NCBI GenBank assembly: GCA_022828425.1
Contig: CP094685.1
Span: forward strand, 3,452,046 to 3,516,045
Reading direction: 5' to 3'
Source: Candidatus Thiothrix sulfatifontis
GTDB taxonomy: Bacteria > Pseudomonadota > Gammaproteobacteria > Thiotrichales > Thiotrichaceae
DNA length: 64,000 nucleotides
Part shown: positions 44,322 to 53,936 of the stretch, piece after piece
How the letters are laid out: the number at the start of each line of letters is the position of its first letter
Numbering within the stretch: the stretch's first letter is position 1
Made by a program: the position numbers and the translations under genes
Notes under the pieces: model-generated
Seen by the model: only the letters and a program-made list of their open reading frames with translations
Databases searched by the model: none
Told to the model about the DNA's origin: nothing

Positions 44322-47195
44322 CCGTAATAATGCACAGCAACCGTGGAAACCGTTATGCACAAGCCAAGCACCTCATTCGCCGAACACTACGCCGACATTT
44401 CGCACATTGCCGGATTCGAGCATGTGACCCCCGGCTTATCGCTGCAAGCCATCCTCGAAACCGTGGAGCAAGCCCCCGTTGCGATTTCCATCACCGACAC
44501 CCGCGCCAATATCCTCTACGTGAACAGCGCGTTTGAGGAATTAACTGGCTATTCCCGCGACGAGATTTGCGGGCAAAACGAATCGGTGCTGTCCTGCAAA
44601 ACCACTCCGCTGGAAATTTACCGCACCCTGTGGCGCACCATCCAAAGCGGCAAAGAATGGCGCGGCACACTGATTAACCGCAACAAAGCAGGCGACCGCT
44701 ACCTCGCTGAAGTCACCGTTGCCCCCGTGCTGGATGCCCAGCGCAATATCACCAACTTCCTCGGAATGCACCGCGACATATCGGTGATCCACAACCTCGA
44801 ACAGCAACTCAAACACCAAAAAATCCTTTCCGACACCATTTTCGACCTCGCCCCCGCTATCGTGGTATTGCTCGACAGCAACCGCAATATCTTGATGGAT
44901 AACAAAGCCTACAAAAGCCTCAAGGTCGAATTCGGCAGCATCGAACCCATCCACCTATTCCTCGACGCGCTCAAAGATCGCCTGCCCTCGCTTGACGGTG
45001 AAACCTTCGACAACTTCCACGACGTGCAAGTCCGTTTCGACGCACCCAATGGCAACGAATGCTGGTTCACCCTCTCCGGCATTCATGTTGAAGAACTCGA
45101 CGATGCCGCCAAAAACTATTTCGCGCTAACCAACGGCGGCGGGCATTACTTGCTGTTGGTTGCCACCGACATCACCACCCGCAAAGCCGAACTGGAACGC
45201 GCCCGCATCCAACACCTCAAAGTGCAAATGGCGGAGCAAGAACTCACCAGTAGCGTCCGCGAAACCTTGGCAGGCGCAATTTTCCAACTGGAAACCCCGC
45301 TCAATGTCATCCAAGCCGCGCTGGTCATGCCGCCTTCTTCCATCGAAGCCTTGTACCCGGTGTTGCAACAAGTGCTGGAATCGTCTTACCGCGCCATTAA
45401 TGCCATGCGCATGGCAATCCCCAGAGCCGAACACGGCACGTATTCCTTGGTCAACATCAATCAGGTGCTCAAAGACTTGCTGATTATTGCCACCGACCGG
45501 ATGCTCTCGGAAGGTGTAGTCGTCGATTGGCGACCCGAACCTGTGCTACCCACCATCATGGGCAACGAAGCCTCCTTGCGGCGCATGTTCAACTACCTGC
45601 TCGACAATGCCCTGCTCGCGCTGCACGAAGCCGGACGCGTGTACCGCGAATTGCGCATTCACACCCGGTTGCACGGCGACAGCCTGAGCGTGGAAATCAC
45701 CGACAACGGCATTGGCATTCACCCCGCGCTACGCTTAAAAGTGTTTGAACCTTTCCACAGCGGCTGGAAACGCGGCAACGGCAATGTCGGCATGGGCTTG
45801 TGCATGGCGCAAGAAATCGTCAACAACCACAACGGCAGCATCAGCATCGACCCCGATTACCCCAACGGTTGCCGTATCCGTGTCAATTTACCCCTCAAAG
45901 CCAACAACGAGGGGATGGAATGAGTCACGACAACCTACAATTGCAACAAACCCTCAACCTGCTGGAAGACGAATTATCCTGCATTTACGCCGTCAGCAAG
46001 GTGTTAAGCCGTTCCCTCAACCTCAATGAAACCTTGCGCGAAGTGCTGCGCGTGCTGCATGAAGAAGGGCAGCTCGAACACGGCATGGTCAGCCTGCTGG
46101 ATGGCGACAGCGGTGATTTGCTGCTGCTGGAATTGCACCGTGCCGACAAACTTACCGTAGAAAATGTGCGCTACCGGGCGGGCGAAGGCATTATGGGGCT
46201 GGCGATTGAAATGGATAAGCCGCTCATTATCCGCAAGTTAGCCGACGAACCGCGTTTTCTCGACAAACTCGGCGTATACAACCCGGTGTTGCCGCTGATT
46301 GCCGTGCCGATCCGCGCGCGTGGCGATGAAATCGTCGGCGTATTAGCCGCACAACCGCCCGCCGAACTGCATTTGCTGGGCGAACGCCGCCGTTTCCTCG
46401 AAATGATCGGCAACCTGATCGGGCAAAACGTCGTCCTTGCCAACGAAGTTGCCAGCGACAAGCAGGAACTGCAAAAAGAACGCGATTCACTGCGCCGCAA
46501 GGTCAAGGGCGAATCCGGTTTCGCCAACCTGATCGGACGCACTCGCGTCATGCAAGTCGTGTTCGATCAAGCGCGGCAAGTGGCGAAATGGAACACCACC
46601 GTACTCATTCGCGGCGAATCCGGCACGGGTAAAGAGCTGATCGCCAACGCCATCCACTACCATTCACCGCGTGCCAACAACGCTTTCATCAAACTCAACT
46701 GCGCCGCATTGCCGGACAATTTGTTGGAATCCGAACTGTTTGGGCATGAAAAAGGCGCATTTACCGGCGCGGTCAGCCAACGCAAAGGGCGTTTTGAGCA
46801 AGCCGACGGCGGCACGCTGTTTCTGGATGAAATCGGCGAAATCACCCCCGCCTTCCAAGCCAAATTGCTGCGAGTATTGCAGGAAGGCGAATTCGAGCGT
46901 GTTGGCGGCAGCAAAACCCTGCACGTTGATGTGCGCGTCATTGCCGCCACCAACCGCAATCTGGAACAGGAAGTGCGGGCGGGCGAATTCCGCGAAGACC
47001 TGTATTACCGCCTCAACGTGATGCCGATCATTATGCCGCCATTGCGCGAACGGCTGGAAGACATCCCCGACCTTGCCCGCTTTCTGGTCAATAAAATCAG
47101 CAACAAGCAAGCGCGACCGCTGGATATTGGCGACGGCGCGATTCGTGCGCTGATGCACCACCGCTGGCCGGGCAATGTGCGTGAATTGGAAAACT
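44321..47195 (+). repeat. Tandem duplication unit 1 (nifL and most of nifA)
   Basis: A 2875-bp unit repeated immediately at 47196-50070. Start ACCGTAATAATGCAC, end GAATTGGAAAACT. By my hand count about 90 bases differ between the units; most are third-position changes and only about ten amino acids change. The first 230 bases are identical. Confidence 0.93.
44355..45923 (+). CDS. nifL: Nitrogen fixation regulator NifL, copy 1
   Basis: 522 residues from the ATG at 44355. NifL is a flavoprotein that inhibits NifA in response to oxygen and fixed nitrogen. PAS1 (about 28-130, redox FAD domain: [26 protein letters not shown]), a second PAS region (about 155-280), and a GHKL ATPase-like end with N box [35 protein letters not shown] and [16 protein letters not shown]. 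Where kinases have the phospho-His, this reads [12 protein letters not shown] with Phe, fitting NifL acting by binding rather than phosphotransfer. It overlaps nifA in ATGA. Confidence 0.93.
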   Translation: MHKPSTSFAEHYADISHIAGFEHVTPGLSLQAILETVEQAPVAISITDTRANILYVNSAFEELTGYSRDEICGQNESVLSCKTTPLEIYRTLWRTIQSGKEWRGTLINRNKAGDRYLAEVTVAPVLDAQRNITNFLGMHRDISVIHNLEQQLKHQKILSDTIFDLAPAIVVLLDSNRNILMDNKAYKSLKVEFGSIEPIHLFLDALKDRLPSLDGETFDNFHDVQVRFDAPNGNECWFTLSGIHVEELDDAAKNYFALTNGGGHYLLLVATDITTRKAELERARIQHLKVQMAEQELTSSVRETLAGAIFQLETPLNVIQAALVMPPSSIEALYPVLQQVLESSYRAINAMRMAIPRAEHGTYSLVNINQVLKDLLIIATDRMLSEGVVVDWRPEPVLPTIMGNEASLRRMFNYLLDNALLALHEAGRVYRELRIHTRLHGDSLSVEITDNGIGIHPALRLKVFEPFHSGWKRGNGNVGMGLCMAQEIVNNHNGSISIDPDYPNGCRIRVNLPLKANNEGME

Positions 47196-47302
47196 ACCGT
47201 AATAATGCACAGCAACCGTGGAAACCGTTATGCACAAGCCAAGCACCTCATTCGCCGAACACTACGCCGACATTTCGCACATTGCCGGATTCGAGCATGT
47301 GA
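45920..47302 (+). CDS. nifA: NifA lacking its DNA-binding domain (copy 1, truncated)
   Basis: 460 residues: 425 native NifA residues and 35 out-of-frame ones. GAF domain (about 20-165) and complete AAA+ core with Walker [25 protein letters not shown] loop, and Walker [12 protein letters not shown] are intact. At GNVRELEN the frame passes the duplication junction (47195/47196) and ends in a tail reading the nifL leader. The helix-turn-helix is absent. It could still bind NifL or sigma-54, but not DNA. Its stop lies 73 bases inside nifL copy 2. Near-absence of amino-acid change against copy 2 suggests it is maintained. Confidence 0.9.
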   Translation: MSHDNLQLQQTLNLLEDELSCIYAVSKVLSRSLNLNETLREVLRVLHEEGQLEHGMVSLLDGDSGDLLLLELHRADKLTVENVRYRAGEGIMGLAIEMDKPLIIRKLADEPRFLDKLGVYNPVLPLIAVPIRARGDEIVGVLAAQPPAELHLLGERRRFLEMIGNLIGQNVVLANEVASDKQELQKERDSLRRKVKGESGFANLIGRTRVMQVVFDQARQVAKWNTTVLIRGESGTGKELIANAIHYHSPRANNAFIKLNCAALPDNLLESELFGHEKGAFTGAVSQRKGRFEQADGGTLFLDEIGEITPAFQAKLLRVLQEGEFERVGGSKTLHVDVRVIAATNRNLEQEVRAGEFREDLYYRLNVMPIIMPPLRERLEDIPDLARFLVNKISNKQARPLDIGDGAIRALMHHRWPGNVRELENYRNNAQQPWKPLCTSQAPHSPNTTPTFRTLPDSSM

Positions 47303-50070
47303 CCCCCGGCTTATCGCTGCAAGCCATCCTCGAAACCGTGGAGCAAGCCCCCGTTGCGATTTCCATCACCGACACCCGCGCCAATATCCTCTACGTGAAC
47401 AGCGCGTTTGAGGAATTAACTGGCTATTCCCGTGACGAGATTTGTGGGCAAAACGAATCGGTGCTGTCCTGCAAAACCACTCCGCTGGAAATTTACCGCA
47501 CCCTGTGGCGCACCATCCAAAGCGGCAAAGAATGGCGCGGCACACTGATTAACCGCAACAAAGCAGGCGACCGCTACCTCGCTGAAGTCACCGTTGCCCC
47601 CGTGCTGGATGCCCAGCGCAATATCACCAACTTCCTCGGAATGCACCGCGACATATCGGTGATCCACAACCTCGAACAGCAACTCAAACACCAAAAAATC
47701 CTTTCCGACACCATTTTCGACCTCGCCCCCGCTATCGTGGTATTGCTCGACAGCAACCGCAATATCCTGATGGACAACAAAGCCTACAAAAGCCTCAAGG
47801 TCGAATTCGGCAGCATCGAACCCATCCACCTATTCCTCGACGCGCTCAAAGATCGCCTGCCCTCGCTCGACGGTGAAACCTTCGACAACTTCCACGACGT
47901 GCAAGTCCGTTTCGACGCACCCAATGGCAACGAATGCTGGTTCACCCTCTCCGGCATTCATGTTGAAGAACTCGACGATGCCGCCAAAAACTATTTCGCG
48001 CTAACCAACGGCGGCGGGCATTACTTGCTCTTGGTTGCCACCGACATCACCACCCGCAAAGCCGAGCTGGAACGCGCCCGTATCCAACACCTCAAAGTGC
48101 AAATGGCGGAACAAGAACTCACCAGCAGCGTCCGCGAAACCTTGGCAGGCGCAATTTTCCAACTGGAAACCCCGCTCAATGTCATCCAAGCCGCGCTGGT
48201 GATGCCACCTTCTTCCACCGAAGCCTTGTACCCGGTGCTGCAACAAGTACTGGAATCGTCCTACCGCGCCATCAACGCCATGCGCATGGCAATCCCCAGA
48301 GCCGAACACGGCACGTATTCCTTGGTCAACATCAATCAGGTGCTCAAAGACTTGCTGATTATTGCGACTGACCGGATGCTCTCAGAAGGCGTGGTCGTCG
48401 ATTGGCGACCCGAACCTGTGTTGCCCGCCATCATGGGCAACGAAGCCTCGCTGCGGCGCATGTTCAATTACCTGCTCGACAATGCCCTGCTCGCGCTGCA
48501 CGAAGCCGGGCGCGTGTACCGCGAATTGCGCATTCACACCCGGTTGCACGGCGACAGCCTGAGCGTGGAAATCACCGACAACGGCATTGGCATTCACCCC
48601 GCGCTACGCTTAAAAGTGTTTGAACCCTTCCACAGCGGCTGGAAACGCGGCAACGGCAATGTCGGCATGGGCTTGTGCATGGCGCAAGAAATCGTCAACA
48701 ACCACAACGGCAGCATCAACATCGACCCCGATTACCCCAACGGTTGCCGTATCCACGTTAATTTGCCCCTCAAAGCCAACCACGGGGCAATGGAATGAGT
48801 CACGACAATGCGCAATTGCAACAAACCCTGAACTTGCTGGAAGACGAATTATCTTGCATTTACGCCGTCAGCAAGGTGTTAAGCCGTTCCCTCAACCTCA
48901 ATGAAACCTTGCGCGAAGTGTTGCGCGTGCTGCACGAAGAAGGGCAGCTCGAACACGGCATGGTCAGCCTGCTGGACGGCGACAGCGGCGATTTGCTGCT
49001 GCTCGAATTGCACCGTGCCGACAAACTTACCGTAGAAAATGTACGCTACCGGGCGGGCGAAGGCATTATGGGGCTGGCAATTGAAATGGATAAGCCGCTC
49101 ATTATCCGCAAGTTAGCCGATGAACCGCGTTTCCTCGACAAACTCGGCGTATACAACCCGGTGTTGCCGCTGATTGCCGTGCCGATCCGTGCGCGTGGCG
49201 ATGAAATCGTCGGCGTATTAGCCGCGCAACCGCCCGCCGAACTGCATTTGCTGGGCGAACGCCGCCGTTTCCTTGAAATGATTGGCAACCTGATCGGGCA
49301 AAATGTAGTCCTTGCCAACGAAGTCGCCAGCGACAAACAGGAACTGCAAAAAGAACGCGATTCGCTGCGCCGCAAGGTCAAGGGCGAATCCGGTTTCGCC
49401 AACCTGATCGGACGCACTCGCGTGATGCAGGTGGTGTTCGACCAAGCACGGCAAGTCGCCAAATGGAACACCACGGTACTCATTCGCGGCGAATCCGGCA
49501 CGGGTAAAGAGCTGATCGCCAACGCCATCCACTACCATTCACCGCGTGCCAACAACGCTTTCATCAAACTCAACTGCGCCGCATTGCCGGACAATTTGTT
49601 GGAATCCGAACTGTTCGGGCATGAAAAAGGTGCATTTACTGGCGCAATCAGCCAACGCAAAGGGCGTTTCGAGCAAGCCGATGGCGGCACGCTGTTTCTG
49701 GATGAAATCGGCGAAATCACCCCGGCGTTCCAAGCCAAATTGCTGCGGGTGTTACAGGAAGGCGAATTCGAGCGCGTCGGCGGCAGCAAAACCCTGCACG
49801 TCGATGTGCGCGTCATCGCCGCCACCAACCGCAATCTGGAACAGGAAGTGCGGGCGGGCGAATTCCGTGAAGACCTGTATTACCGCCTCAACGTGATGCC
49901 GATCATTATGCCTCCATTGCGCGAACGGCTGGAAGACATCCCCGACCTTGCCCGCTTTCTGGTCAATAAAATCAGCAACAAGCAAGCGCGACCGCTGGAT
50001 ATTGGCGATGGCGCGATTCGTGCGCTGATGCACCACGGCTGGCCGGGCAATGTGCGTGAATTGGAAAACT
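47196..50070 (+). repeat. Tandem duplication unit 2
   Basis: Second 2875-bp unit; see unit 1. Unique sequence resumes at 50071 with the nifA C-terminal coding region. Confidence 0.93.
47230..48798 (+). CDS. nifL: Nitrogen fixation regulator NifL, copy 2
   Basis: 522 residues, the same domains as copy 1. I count seven amino-acid differences, all in the C-terminal half (for example Ile to Thr in PSSIEAL, Thr to Ala in VLPTIMG, and the last few residues). It has no sigma-54 promoter: the sequence upstream is nifA copy 1. It must be read through from the copy 1 promoter, and its ribosome site lies within the tail of the truncated nifA. Confidence 0.92.
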   Translation: MHKPSTSFAEHYADISHIAGFEHVTPGLSLQAILETVEQAPVAISITDTRANILYVNSAFEELTGYSRDEICGQNESVLSCKTTPLEIYRTLWRTIQSGKEWRGTLINRNKAGDRYLAEVTVAPVLDAQRNITNFLGMHRDISVIHNLEQQLKHQKILSDTIFDLAPAIVVLLDSNRNILMDNKAYKSLKVEFGSIEPIHLFLDALKDRLPSLDGETFDNFHDVQVRFDAPNGNECWFTLSGIHVEELDDAAKNYFALTNGGGHYLLLVATDITTRKAELERARIQHLKVQMAEQELTSSVRETLAGAIFQLETPLNVIQAALVMPPSSTEALYPVLQQVLESSYRAINAMRMAIPRAEHGTYSLVNINQVLKDLLIIATDRMLSEGVVVDWRPEPVLPAIMGNEASLRRMFNYLLDNALLALHEAGRVYRELRIHTRLHGDSLSVEITDNGIGIHPALRLKVFEPFHSGWKRGNGNVGMGLCMAQEIVNNHNGSINIDPDYPNGCRIHVNLPLKANHGAME

Positions 50071-50357
50071 GCATGGAACGTGCCGCGATTCTCAGCACCG
50101 ACGGGCATATTGATCAGCAGGTGATCCGCCTGACGGGGCTGGATAGCCATTTCCCGGTAGAAACCAGCAGCACTACTGTCAAACAACCACCCAAGATTGA
50201 TCTGGATTCGCCGGATCTGGACGAACGTGAGCGCGTGATTGCGGCACTGGAAGAAGCCGGTTGGGTGCAAGCCAAGGCAGCACGATTGCTGAATATGACC
50301 CCGCGCCAAATTGCCTACCGTATTCAAATACTCAATATTCAAGTACGGCAGATTTAA
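48795..50357 (+). CDS. nifA: Nif-specific transcription activator NifA, full length (copy 2)
   Basis: 520 residues. GAF domain, AAA+ domain ([27 protein letters not shown]), short linker and a Fis-type helix-turn-helix at the end ([27 protein letters not shown]). No Cys pair in the linker, which fits a NifL-controlled gammaproteobacterial NifA rather than the oxygen-sensing Cys type. It binds TGT-N10-ACA sites and drives sigma-54 transcription of nif genes. Overlaps nifL copy 2 in ATGA. Confidence 0.96.
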   Translation: MSHDNAQLQQTLNLLEDELSCIYAVSKVLSRSLNLNETLREVLRVLHEEGQLEHGMVSLLDGDSGDLLLLELHRADKLTVENVRYRAGEGIMGLAIEMDKPLIIRKLADEPRFLDKLGVYNPVLPLIAVPIRARGDEIVGVLAAQPPAELHLLGERRRFLEMIGNLIGQNVVLANEVASDKQELQKERDSLRRKVKGESGFANLIGRTRVMQVVFDQARQVAKWNTTVLIRGESGTGKELIANAIHYHSPRANNAFIKLNCAALPDNLLESELFGHEKGAFTGAISQRKGRFEQADGGTLFLDEIGEITPAFQAKLLRVLQEGEFERVGGSKTLHVDVRVIAATNRNLEQEVRAGEFREDLYYRLNVMPIIMPPLRERLEDIPDLARFLVNKISNKQARPLDIGDGAIRALMHHGWPGNVRELENCMERAAILSTDGHIDQQVIRLTGLDSHFPVETSSTTVKQPPKIDLDSPDLDERERVIAALEEAGWVQAKAARLLNMTPRQIAYRIQILNIQVRQI

Positions 50358-50362
50358 CCAGC

Positions 50363-50429
50363 GCGTGAGTGATGTCATACATGTCATACATCGCTCACGC
50401 CGCCAGTGACGTAAATCGCTCACGCCGCC
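50363..50429. repeat. Inverted and direct repeats after nifA
   Basis: GCGTGAGTGAT (50363) and ATCGCTCACGC (50390-50400) form a 10-of-11 hairpin. ATCGCTCACGCCGCC occurs twice (50390-50404, 50415-50429). No T-run follows, so a rho-independent terminator is not supported; regulatory meaning unknown. Confidence 0.55.
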
Positions 50430-50468
50430 TGTCGATAATCGCATTGACAACTATCACGAGGAATCACC

Positions 50469-51342
50469 ATGTCAGAAATGACGCTTCAAACCCTGCTCGC
50501 CGGGATCGCCAACAACACGATTGTCCCCTACCTCGGCGCAGGTGCGCTGCAAGGTTCGGTCGATAAACTGAGCGGCGTTGCCATCCCTGCCGACAGCGAC
50601 AGCCTGATCCTCGCCATGAACGGCGGCAAGCCGATGTCGCAACGCCTGATGTGGGAATTCCCGCGTGCGGCGATGGATGTGGAGCTGAAACGCGGGCGCA
50701 AAGCCGTGCACAACTTCCTCGAAGACACCTACGGCAAGCGCAAGTGGACACGCGCCCCGTTGCACGATTGGCTCGCCAGCATCCAGCCGCATTACGTGAT
50801 CGACAGCAACCGCGACACCCAGTTGCAGGATACTATGCCGACCAGCCGCACACCCTGATTCGGGAACGGCGCGGATTTCTGGCACGAATTACCGTTTCGT
50901 GCTGAACGAATACGTGGGCAGCGGCGGCTACCGCGAGATTACGCAGGAAGAGGTCAATCCCGCACTGCCAATCCTCTTCAAACCAATGGGTAGCCCGCGC
51001 CCGGATGCGAATTACATTGCCTCCGACGCGGATTATGTGGATTACATCACCGAGCTGATGGGTGGGTTTGCGATCCCCGATTTCCTCAAGGAATACCGCA
51101 AGGGCAAGCAATATTTGTTCATCGGGATGCGCTTGCAACGCGACACCGACCGTATGGTGATGTCGGACATTACCTATGCCTCGGCTGAACCGAAAGGCTG
51201 GGCATTGATTCCGCAACCGACCGACAAGGAAGTACGGTTTTGTGCGCGGATGGGGATTGAGATTATCGCGGCGGATGTGGCTGATTTGCTGGCAGCGGCG
51301 GGTGTCACTGGCTATCATGCCCAGCATGAAAACGCTATGTAA
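50469..51342 (+). pseudogene. SIR2-like protein gene with two frameshifts
   Basis: The first 125 codons encode a SIR2-like N-terminus (NTIVPYLGAGAL, then KRGRKAVHNFLEDTYGKRKW). The frame then breaks near 50833 (QLQDT, should continue YADQPHTLIR) and again near 50864 (should continue GTARISGTNYRFVLNEYVGSGGYREI), each explained by one missing base. The last part runs open to 51342 and ends in DLLAAAGVTGYHAQHENAM. Could be decay or sequencing error. SIR2-like proteins act on NAD; the position after nifA suggests a nif link, unproved. Its end overlaps hrpB. Confidence 0.75.
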
Positions 51343-53899
51343 CGAACTACTCCGCCCCATTGATGCCGTCCTCGACGACCTCAAACAAGCCCTGCGTGAA
51401 CGCCACGAAGTCGTGCTGGAAGCCCCACCGGGCGCGGGCAAAACCACCCGCGTCCCACTCGCCTTGCTGGATGAGCCGTGGCTTGCCGGTAAAAAAATCC
51501 TCATGCTCGAACCGCGCCGCATTGCCGCCAAAAATGCCGCGCACCGCATGGCAAGCCTGCTGAACGAAGGTGCAGGCCAAACTGTCGGCTACCGGATGCG
51601 CCTCGACCATAAAATCAGCCGCCAGACCCGCATCGAAGTCATTACCGAAGGCATCCTTACCCGCCAGTTGCAGCAAGACCCATCGCTGGAAGGCGTTGGT
51701 TTGGTCATTTTCGACGAATTTCACGAGCGCAATCTCGATTCCGACCTCGCCCTCAGCTTGTGTCTGAAAGGGCGCGAGCTGTTCCGCGACGACAGCAATC
51801 CGCTGAAACTGCTGGTGATGTCCGCCACCTTGGATAGCGTTGCGATTGCCAGCTTGCTGGATGACGCACCCGTAGTACGCAGTGCAGGCCGCACTTATTC
51901 GGTAAACATACGCTATGGGCAAGCAGCCAAACCCAATGAGCGTATCGTTGAGCGCATGGTTGCCACCTTGCGGCAAGCCTTAACCGACAACCCTGACAGC
52001 AGCATCCTCGCCTTCCTGCCCGGTCAAGGCGAAATTCACCGCACCACCGAAGCTCTCGGCGCATGGCTGGTGGAACGCAAAATTCGCGGCGTGCATTTAC
52101 GCCCCATGTACGGCAACCTCACGCTGGACGAACAGCAACAAGCCATTGCGCCGCTCACAGGTTCAAGTGCTGGTGAACGCAAAGTGGTGCTGGCAACCAA
52201 CATTGCTGAAACCAGCCTGACCATCGAAGGCGTGGATGTGGTGGTGGATTCCGGGCTGGTGCGCGAAGCCCGTTTCGACCCCGGCACGGGCATGACCGGC
52301 TTGCACACCACCCGCATTTCCCGCGCTTCCAGCACCCAACGCGCCGGGCGTGCAGGCCGCCTTGCCCCAGGTGTGTGCTACCGGCTTTGGACGGAAAGTC
52401 AGCAAGAACAACTTGCCGCGCACAATACCCCCGAAATCTTACGCGCTGATCTCGCCCCACTCGCCCTGCAATTGCTGCAATGGGGGGTGGATGATCCGAC
52501 GGAACTGCGCTGGCTGGATGTGCCGCCTTCCGGTCTTTGGCAACAAGCACTGGATTTGCTGGAAACGCTCGGCGCGATTGCACGCAAGGGTAAAGCCACG
52601 GTGCTGACGGCACACGGGCAAGTGATGTGCAATTTACCCGTGCATCCGCGTCTCGCCCACCTGCTGATTTGCGGCGCACAAGCCGGACACCTGAACGCCG
52701 CCGCCACCCTTGCCAGCCTGCTTTCCGAGCGTAACCCGTTCAGCCAGGATAATCCCGATATTAGCCAACCGCTGGACATATTGGCAGGCACAAGCCGTTG
52801 CCCGTATCCACAACAGGGCTGGTTACAGCGTACCCGCCAACTGGCAAACCAGTTTGTGGAACAAATCCGCAGCCAGACATTGCCGGAAAGTGGCGTGAGC
52901 TTTTTGCTGCCCGCCACACAAATTCACGGCTATTTACTGGCCTGTGCCTACCCCGATCGAATTGCCCGACGGCGGCATTCCGGCGGCTATCAACTTGCCA
53001 ACGGACGCAGTGCCGACCTGCCCGACAAACACGCGCTTGGCAATCAATCGTGGCTGGCGATTGCGGAAGTCAGCAGCATGGTGGGCAAAAGCAGCGACAT
53101 CATCCGCTCCGCCGCCGCGCTGGATGACAAGCTGTTTGCCAGCGCATTGGCTGATCAGGTGCGCGAGCAAACCGTGGTGGAATGGGATAACAAAGCGGGG
53201 CGTTTCATCGCCGAAGCTCAGCAAAAAATCGGCGCATTGGTGTTACAGCGCAAAGCCCTGCAAGCCGTGCCGGGTGAAGCCAAAAGTGCCGCCCTGATCG
53301 GTTTCATCCGCAAGCAAGGGCTGGATGTGTTGCCTTGGCAGGCGGAACAGGAACAATGGTGCGCACGGGTGAACCTGTTACGCAGCGTAGAACCGGAACA
53401 GCAGTGGCCTGATATCAGCCGTGCCAATTTGCTGGTGACGCTGGAAGATTGGCTTGCCCCGTATCTGGAGGTGGTCAATGTGTTGGCGGATTTCAAAAAG
53501 CTCGATTTGACCAGCATCCTCAGCAGCTTGTTACCGTGGGACATGCAACAACGCCTTGAACAACTTGCTCCCAAACGCTTGGAAGTGCCATCCGGTCATG
53601 ACATCGCCATCGACTACAGCCAAGCGCCGCCGGTACTTGCGGTGAAGTTGCAGGAAATGTTTGGTTGCCAACAAACCCCGACCATTGCCAATGGCAGGGT
53701 CGCGCTGCTGGTGCATCTGCTGTCTCCGGCGGGCAGGCCGTTGCAGATTACGCAGGATTTGGCGGGGTTTTGGCGTACTTCTTACCATGAGGTGAAAAAG
53801 GATATGAAAGGGCGGTATCCCAAACATCCGTGGCCGGATGACCCGTTGCAGGCAGTGGCGACGCGCAAGGTCAAGCGGCTGCTGAAGGATTCATGCTAG
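51326..53899 (+). CDS. hrpB: ATP-dependent helicase HrpB
   Basis: 857 residues from the ATG at 51326. DEAH-box helicase: Walker A EAPPGAGKTTRVPLALL near residue 35, box II IFDEFHERN near 130, SATLDS near 170, ATNIAETSLTIEGV near 290 and QRAGRAGR near 340, then HA2 and HrpB C-terminal domains. Length and order fit HrpB; the physiological substrate is poorly known. It overlaps the SIR2-like gene by 17 bases. Confidence 0.93.
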   Translation: MKTLCNELLRPIDAVLDDLKQALRERHEVVLEAPPGAGKTTRVPLALLDEPWLAGKKILMLEPRRIAAKNAAHRMASLLNEGAGQTVGYRMRLDHKISRQTRIEVITEGILTRQLQQDPSLEGVGLVIFDEFHERNLDSDLALSLCLKGRELFRDDSNPLKLLVMSATLDSVAIASLLDDAPVVRSAGRTYSVNIRYGQAAKPNERIVERMVATLRQALTDNPDSSILAFLPGQGEIHRTTEALGAWLVERKIRGVHLRPMYGNLTLDEQQQAIAPLTGSSAGERKVVLATNIAETSLTIEGVDVVVDSGLVREARFDPGTGMTGLHTTRISRASSTQRAGRAGRLAPGVCYRLWTESQQEQLAAHNTPEILRADLAPLALQLLQWGVDDPTELRWLDVPPSGLWQQALDLLETLGAIARKGKATVLTAHGQVMCNLPVHPRLAHLLICGAQAGHLNAAATLASLLSERNPFSQDNPDISQPLDILAGTSRCPYPQQGWLQRTRQLANQFVEQIRSQTLPESGVSFLLPATQIHGYLLACAYPDRIARRRHSGGYQLANGRSADLPDKHALGNQSWLAIAEVSSMVGKSSDIIRSAAALDDKLFASALADQVREQTVVEWDNKAGRFIAEAQQKIGALVLQRKALQAVPGEAKSAALIGFIRKQGLDVLPWQAEQEQWCARVNLLRSVEPEQQWPDISRANLLVTLEDWLAPYLEVVNVLADFKKLDLTSILSSLLPWDMQQRLEQLAPKRLEVPSGHDIAIDYSQAPPVLAVKLQEMFGCQQTPTIANGRVALLVHLLSPAGRPLQITQDLAGFWRTSYHEVKKDMKGRYPKHPWPDDPLQAVATRKVKRLLKDSC

Positions 53900-53936
53900 A
53901 ATCAGGCAATCACGTTGGTTGGATAGCAGTGGCATT

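Noticed and set aside
47303..47330. Reading the duplicated nifL/nifA as two independent nif operons with separate promoters
   Set aside because: The sigma-54 promoter and NifA site lie before the duplicated unit and are not repeated before copy 2.
50390..50429. Direct repeats ATCGCTCACGCCGCC as a CRISPR start
   Set aside because: Only two units, 10-base spacing, no cas genes.
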